From Henriciella marina DSM 19595 (lineage in GTDB: Bacteria; Pseudomonadota; Alphaproteobacteria; Caulobacterales; Hyphomonadaceae), in contig NZ_AQXT01000002.1 in the NCBI RefSeq assembly GCF_000376805.1, positions 2,046,001 to 2,110,000 of the forward strand: 64,000 nucleotides of DNA. Direction: 5' to 3'. The position numbers were made by a program, and so were the translations under genes. Shown here one piece after another: positions 60,259 through 64,000 of the stretch (its first letter is position 1; each line of letters begins with the position of its first letter). The notes under the pieces were generated by a model. That model had not been told where the DNA came from, ran no database searches, and saw only the letters and a program-made list of their open reading frames with translations.

Positions 60259-61800
60259 CTAGACACTCGATTCTGCTCGCATCTTTCGAGCAACTTTTGA
60301 CAGAGCATGGTTAAAGTAATGCTCCTTCAGTATCTTCTTTAGCGCCGTTGTTTTTGACCTGTCGGCATAATCCTTCACAGCCTGCCCATCGCGCCAACCC
60401 ACAGAGTAGTTATCGAATTCGGTATTCTGCTTCTGGAGCCATTCTACCGCGTCGTCATTGATTGGACCGTTTGTCCAGAATTCAAAGCGAAATGTCTTTC
60501 CAGTGTATGTGCCGCCACTGGACAGGATCGAGTAGATAAGAGGAACGCGATCTTCGTACCATTTCTGAACCTCCGCTAAGGTGGCGCGGGCACCAGGGAT
60601 TTTTGACTTGCACTCCAGAATCAGGACGCCCTCTCCAGCACCCCTGTCCAGTTGGACATCGATTTCAGCTTTCCGACCTGAAATATAGTCGTACCGCTCT
60701 TCGCCAATTTTCAGAAAGCCACCTTCGACGTCTTTGACAAGACTTCCTATGGTGATCTCAAAAAGGGAACCACGCACATTGATCGCCGCGCCCTCAATGC
60801 GCGTGAGAGTGTTCATGACAATATCGATCTTTGCGGGGTCCACTGCGGCCCGCGCACCGAGATCACTGAGCAGAGCTATTAGCTCCTTTAGAGCTTTCGC
60901 GATCTCCTGACCGAAGATGTTATCTAGCGTTAGGGCGATAATCCCCTTCTGCTTAGCCAAGGAAAATGCGCTCTCGGTGAAGACCTGTCCGATTAGCATC
61001 GGCATAATAGGGCTAACATTAGAGGGCGCAGATGCTAGGTCGTGCTTGCGAACGAACGCTGCCACGGCGTCTGTATCGGTCGCTTCATACAGATTGATAT
61101 CGCAGACAAGGAAGCCAGGCTTGGCTCCCGATGAAGTAAGACTCACGAGGGGCCGCACGTAGGAGGGTGCACTTAAGTCCCAAGCGATACCTGAAACGAG
61201 GGGCAACTCGTCATCGTCACGCATTTGGAATTTGTTGAAACTTCCCAACCCAAACCGACGCGCCCATTCCTTTACCGCGAAGAGGGCAATTCGCTCCGCT
61301 ACAGCAATGGCGTTTTGCTCGGCGCTGTTTTCCTGATGATAGTAAAGTGGGGCAAAAGAGACTTCATTCTCTTCACCATTCTCGTCCATAACAAGCTTCA
61401 AGAACTGAACTTGGCATAGACGCTCCAATATCCGTTCTGGCGATAATTGAGCCTTACGCGCAATTGGTGCGCCCGCCACGATCGGGAAGTGGCTCTTCTT
61501 GCAACGCCCACCCCGTGCCTTGAGCGACACGATTGTTGACCAGTATGCTTTGCCTGCCTTCTGAAACGCACCTTCAAGGGCTTCCCAAAATTCCTTCGTC
61601 CCCCATTGCTCTTCCAGGTAGATGAACCTTGCATTCTTTGCGAAGCGCACGCCCGCGAGGCGAACATAGCTTGACTGGGCACGGCTGATTTTCTTACGTG
61701 CCGCAGCTTCAGACATCCCGCTCGCCACGAAGCGTGCGATGACATCGCTTGTCAGGCTGGGACCGATTTTCTTTAGTGCAGCGCTCACACTCTCAGACAT
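60259..61800 (-). CDS. Putative PD-(D/E)xK-like nuclease, unrecognised family
   Basis: A 513-residue protein. The N-terminal region (residues about 1-55) looks like a winged-helix-type domain: TSDVIARFVASGMSEAAARKKISRA. A middle region follows, then near residue 370-400 comes GRKAEIDVQLDRGAGEGVLI followed by LECKSKIPGA. This gives D-x(n)-E-x-K spacing typical of PD-(D/E)xK restriction-like nucleases. ATG 61800 with AGGAG at the right distance is used; TTG 61803 precedes it. It lies between ardA and a type I HsdR, so a restriction or defence function is likely. I do not recognise the family, and the catalytic assignment is by motif only. Confidence 0.6.
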   Translation of the reverse strand: MSESVSAALKKIGPSLTSDVIARFVASGMSEAAARKKISRAQSSYVRLAGVRFAKNARFIYLEEQWGTKEFWEALEGAFQKAGKAYWSTIVSLKARGGRCKKSHFPIVAGAPIARKAQLSPERILERLCQVQFLKLVMDENGEENEVSFAPLYYHQENSAEQNAIAVAERIALFAVKEWARRFGLGSFNKFQMRDDDELPLVSGIAWDLSAPSYVRPLVSLTSSGAKPGFLVCDINLYEATDTDAVAAFVRKHDLASAPSNVSPIMPMLIGQVFTESAFSLAKQKGIIALTLDNIFGQEIAKALKELIALLSDLGARAAVDPAKIDIVMNTLTRIEGAAINVRGSLFEITIGSLVKDVEGGFLKIGEERYDYISGRKAEIDVQLDRGAGEGVLILECKSKIPGARATLAEVQKWYEDRVPLIYSILSSGGTYTGKTFRFEFWTNGPINDDAVEWLQKQNTEFDNYSVGWRDGQAVKDYADRSKTTALKKILKEHYFNHALSKVARKMRAESSV

Positions 61801-62008
61801 CAAACACTCCTGATGTCACACTACTCTATTTATAAAATCTTCTCTATAGGGTGGTTGTCTTTTTTGAAGCTCGACGCTTGATACGATTTCACTCGTTATA
61901 TCAGCGACTTATAAGCGTCGCTTTATGGGTCGATGAAAAGTGGTGTCTCATCAACAGAGCCGAAAAGTGTCACTCAGCAAGTAGAGCATAATCGTGTACT
62001 CCACTTTT
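61801..62008. promoter_or_regulatory. Promoter region of the nuclease gene
   Basis: A 208-base A/T-rich gap upstream of the nuclease gene and downstream of hsdR, both on the minus strand. It contains TATTTATAAAATC (61828-61840) and the inverted repeat GCGAC-ttataagc-GTCGC. No gene seen. A -10-like TATAAA is present, but a clear promoter cannot be fixed. Confidence 0.45.
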
Positions 62009-64000
62009 TCACGGATGCCCTTGGTCACGTACCTCGCGCAGCGCACGATTGAAGAAGTGCCTCGTGGCCTTGTCGCGGGCCTCAGCGTCAGTAAGCACGA
62101 TGTTTCGCATTTCATTGTCCCGTTGGAACATTCGGATCGCTCCTTGGAAAAAGGCATCGCGAAACGCGGCATAGACGACATCAGGCGGATTATTTCTGAG
62201 CATTTCGCTCATATCTTCATCGAGGATTTCTCGGTTCACTTGCTCAAAGCGGATCATGTCCGCTTCGGTGAAATCCGTGCCGTGACGTTCGTTGAAGGCC
62301 TCAAGAATCTCGGAGAGCTCTTTCTTCTCGTCCTCGGTGTAGGGTTTCGCGCCAAACTCGCTAATCGCCTTTAGTGCTTCGGTATCGCCAGCACTAAGCG
62401 AGGCGCTGCCAGCTTCCTTTTGCTCTACCTTGAACGCCTGCAACCGGAGCATCTCGTCAGTAATTTCAATCTCTGGCGGGACTTCACGGTTTGGCAGGAG
62501 TCGGCCAAGCCAATTGCCATATGATGCGAGCTTTTCGAGACTGGTGTCCTCTAGGCTCATAATCTGTGCAATGAAGCTGTAGAAGCGTCCGAAGCTTCGC
62601 AGAAGCTGACGAAACTCCTCCTGTCGGCCTTCGTCGTCATCTGCTTCAAAGCGGCCTACCGCTTGCCTGACTAAACCCTCTAGCCGAGCTCGATCAGCCC
62701 CGCTCAATGACCCACGGAAATAGGTCTCAGCGAAACGCTCGATCTCGTCTTTGTCTAGGTAGCCGAATTTGAAGAGCCTGCCCTCAAGGTCATAGACCAT
62801 GTTGGGGTCTGACATAGCTTCAACCGTTGTAGCTTCGTAGAACGGTTTGAACGCTTCTTGGATATCTTCGATTGTGTTCTGGAAATCGAGAATGAAGGTC
62901 TCTGTCTTGCCAGCGCGCGTTCGATTCAGTCGAGATAGTGTCTGAACGGCTTGAAGGCCTGCCAACTTGCGATCCACGTACATTGCGCAGAGCTTGGGCT
63001 GATCGAAACCCGTCTGATATTTCTCAGCGACAATGAGGATTTGATACGTGGTCGGATATGGAGTGCCATCTGGCTTGAAGCCATCGAAGCGTCCTGGGAG
63101 TTCGGTTTCGGAGAAGTCGTTTAGGTCCGCCTCGGTGTAGGTTTCACCATCCAGTTCCAGTTCGCCTGAAAATGCAACAAGCGCTTTCAGGTCTTCGTAT
63201 CCTTGTTCGCGAATGTATTTCTTGACGCCGAAATAGTAGCGGAGGGCATGCTCTCTGCTCTGAGTGACGATCATGGCTTTGGCTTGACCATTTAGCATCC
63301 CCATCACGTGACGACGGAAATGCTCGACGATGATCTCGACCTTCTGACCTATCGCAGTCGCATGTAGGTTGGCGTATCTGGCAACCTTTCGCTGGCCTCG
63401 CCGCCCACTCAGCTCTGGGTCGTCTTCGATGGTCTTTTCAAGCTGATAATAGGCTTTGTAGGTCATGTAATTCTGGAGCACGTCCAGAATGAAATCCTCT
63501 TCAATCGCCTGCCGCATCGAGTAGAGATGGAAAGGTTGAGGAAGGCCATCTGGCCCAGTGATTCCAAAACGCTCTAGTGTCACATTTCGCGGTGTAGCTG
63601 TGAACGCAAAAAAGCTGATGTTGGACTGAGGGCCGCGAGCCTTTTGGTATTCAGCAATCAGGTCCTCGATGTCGTCGCTCGATGAGGCCTCACGTGTAAG
63701 AGCGTCGGTCATGGCTTGTGCGCTTTTGCCCGACTGGCTGGAGTGAGCCTCGTCGATGATGACAGCGAAATTTCGAGCGCCTTGTCCAGACAGCTCTTTC
63801 AAGTGGTCGGTCGAAAATTTTTGGATCGTTGTGACAATGATCCGAGCGCCCTTGGCAATCGCATCCTTCAGTTGACGGGAAGTGCCATCGATCTTCTTGA
63901 CGACGCCCTGCGTCTGCTCAAACTGCGATACCGTGCTTTGAAGCTGCCGATCTAAGACAATCCGGTCTGTTACGATGATCGCGGTATGGAATACCTGCGC
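62009..64000 (-). CDS. hsdR: Type I restriction enzyme R subunit, C-terminal part
   Basis: The gene enters from the right edge and reads through to 62009, 663 residues visible. It continues VFHTAIIVTDRIVLDRQL and TTIQKFSTDH, then the DEAH-type helicase box VIIDEAHSSQSG near residue 85. Motif III is FFAFTATPRN. Motif V/VI is seen as QILIVAEKYQTGFDQP and LSRLNRTRAGK. The tail is the helical HsdM/HsdS-binding part. The nuclease domain and start lie outside, since HsdR is normally over 1000 residues. No hsdM or hsdS is in the window. Confidence 0.92.
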   Translation of the reverse strand, partial: AQVFHTAIIVTDRIVLDRQLQSTVSQFEQTQGVVKKIDGTSRQLKDAIAKGARIIVTTIQKFSTDHLKELSGQGARNFAVIIDEAHSSQSGKSAQAMTDALTREASSSDDIEDLIAEYQKARGPQSNISFFAFTATPRNVTLERFGITGPDGLPQPFHLYSMRQAIEEDFILDVLQNYMTYKAYYQLEKTIEDDPELSGRRGQRKVARYANLHATAIGQKVEIIVEHFRRHVMGMLNGQAKAMIVTQSREHALRYYFGVKKYIREQGYEDLKALVAFSGELELDGETYTEADLNDFSETELPGRFDGFKPDGTPYPTTYQILIVAEKYQTGFDQPKLCAMYVDRKLAGLQAVQTLSRLNRTRAGKTETFILDFQNTIEDIQEAFKPFYEATTVEAMSDPNMVYDLEGRLFKFGYLDKDEIERFAETYFRGSLSGADRARLEGLVRQAVGRFEADDDEGRQEEFRQLLRSFGRFYSFIAQIMSLEDTSLEKLASYGNWLGRLLPNREVPPEIEITDEMLRLQAFKVEQKEAGSASLSAGDTEALKAISEFGAKPYTEDEKKELSEILEAFNERHGTDFTEADMIRFEQVNREILDEDMSEMLRNNPPDVVYAAFRDAFFQGAIRMFQRDNEMRNIVLTDAEARDKATRHFFNRALREVRDQGHP

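Larger units (their letters stand above)
48519..64000. mobile_element. Mobilizable/integrative element, left part
   Basis: MobC, a relaxase, a coupling protein, ArdA, a phage-type DNA methylase and a type I restriction subunit lie together in DNA that is visibly more A/T-rich than the left three quarters of the window. No integrase or attachment repeat is visible. The left limit is set just past the CPBP protease gene by the change in composition and gene content. The right limit is outside. Confidence 0.7.

Overview
The window looks like a piece of a marine alphaproteobacterial chromosome of the Hyphomonadaceae type (Hyphomonas/Henriciella-like). This is inferred from gene content: high G+C, a very large TonB-dependent receptor, the long alphaproteobacterial form of dCTP deaminase, the metZ-apaG pair, a methylsuccinyl-CoA dehydrogenase of the ethylmalonyl-CoA pathway and an ectoine hydroxylase. 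No rRNA is present, so the genus is not proven.

Positions 1-14485 form a surface-polysaccharide and sulfate-activation cluster. A putative glycoside-hydrolase-like protein is followed by a tight run of aldehyde dehydrogenase, NeuA-type cytidylyltransferase, transketolase and family 2 glycosyltransferase. Then come cysD-cysNC (PAPS synthesis) on the minus strand, and kdsB-type cytidylyltransferase, histidine phosphatase, Gfo/Idh-type oxidoreductase and cysQ (PAP removal) on the plus strand, with convergent galE. Together they suggest a sulfated glycan carrying one or two CMP-activated ulosonic acids. No sulfotransferase lies inside the window.

Positions 14600-48500 are mainly chromosomal housekeeping: a TonB receptor, SelO, Mcd, a 1.1 kb repeat-rich gap, a phospholipase D-type enzyme, RraB, KdsD, RNase P RNA (minus strand), envelope proteins, AmiD-type amidase, ApaG, MetZ, Dcd and an amidohydrolase. 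They continue with an MFS pump, a small membrane protein plus Xre regulator, an AlgI/AlgJ-like O-acetylation pair whose AlgI gene is frameshifted, a radical SAM protein, a stand-alone ectD, hydrolases, RlmB and three tRNAs (Gly-CCC, Tyr-GTA, Gly-TCC).

From about 48520 to the right edge the sequence is visibly richer in A/T and carries a mobilizable or integrative element. It contains a candidate oriT, a 36-codon ORF coupled to mobC and a relaxase (mobA), then an RHH protein with a membrane HerA-like ATPase. A 0.7 kb gene-free stretch packed with related hairpins follows, and then several small unknown genes. The rest is a membrane coiled-coil protein, a phage-type DNA adenine methylase, a VirD4/TraG coupling protein that lacks its membrane anchor, ArdA antirestriction, an unrecognised PD-(D/E)xK-like nuclease and the C-terminal two thirds of a type I restriction HsdR that runs off the window. 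No integrase, replication protein, hsdM or hsdS is visible, so the far end of the element lies outside.

The most novel-looking parts are the RHH-membrane HerA module with its hairpin array, the anchorless coupling protein next to a separate one-helix membrane protein, and the transketolase/aldehyde dehydrogenase/CMP-transferase set in the polysaccharide cluster.
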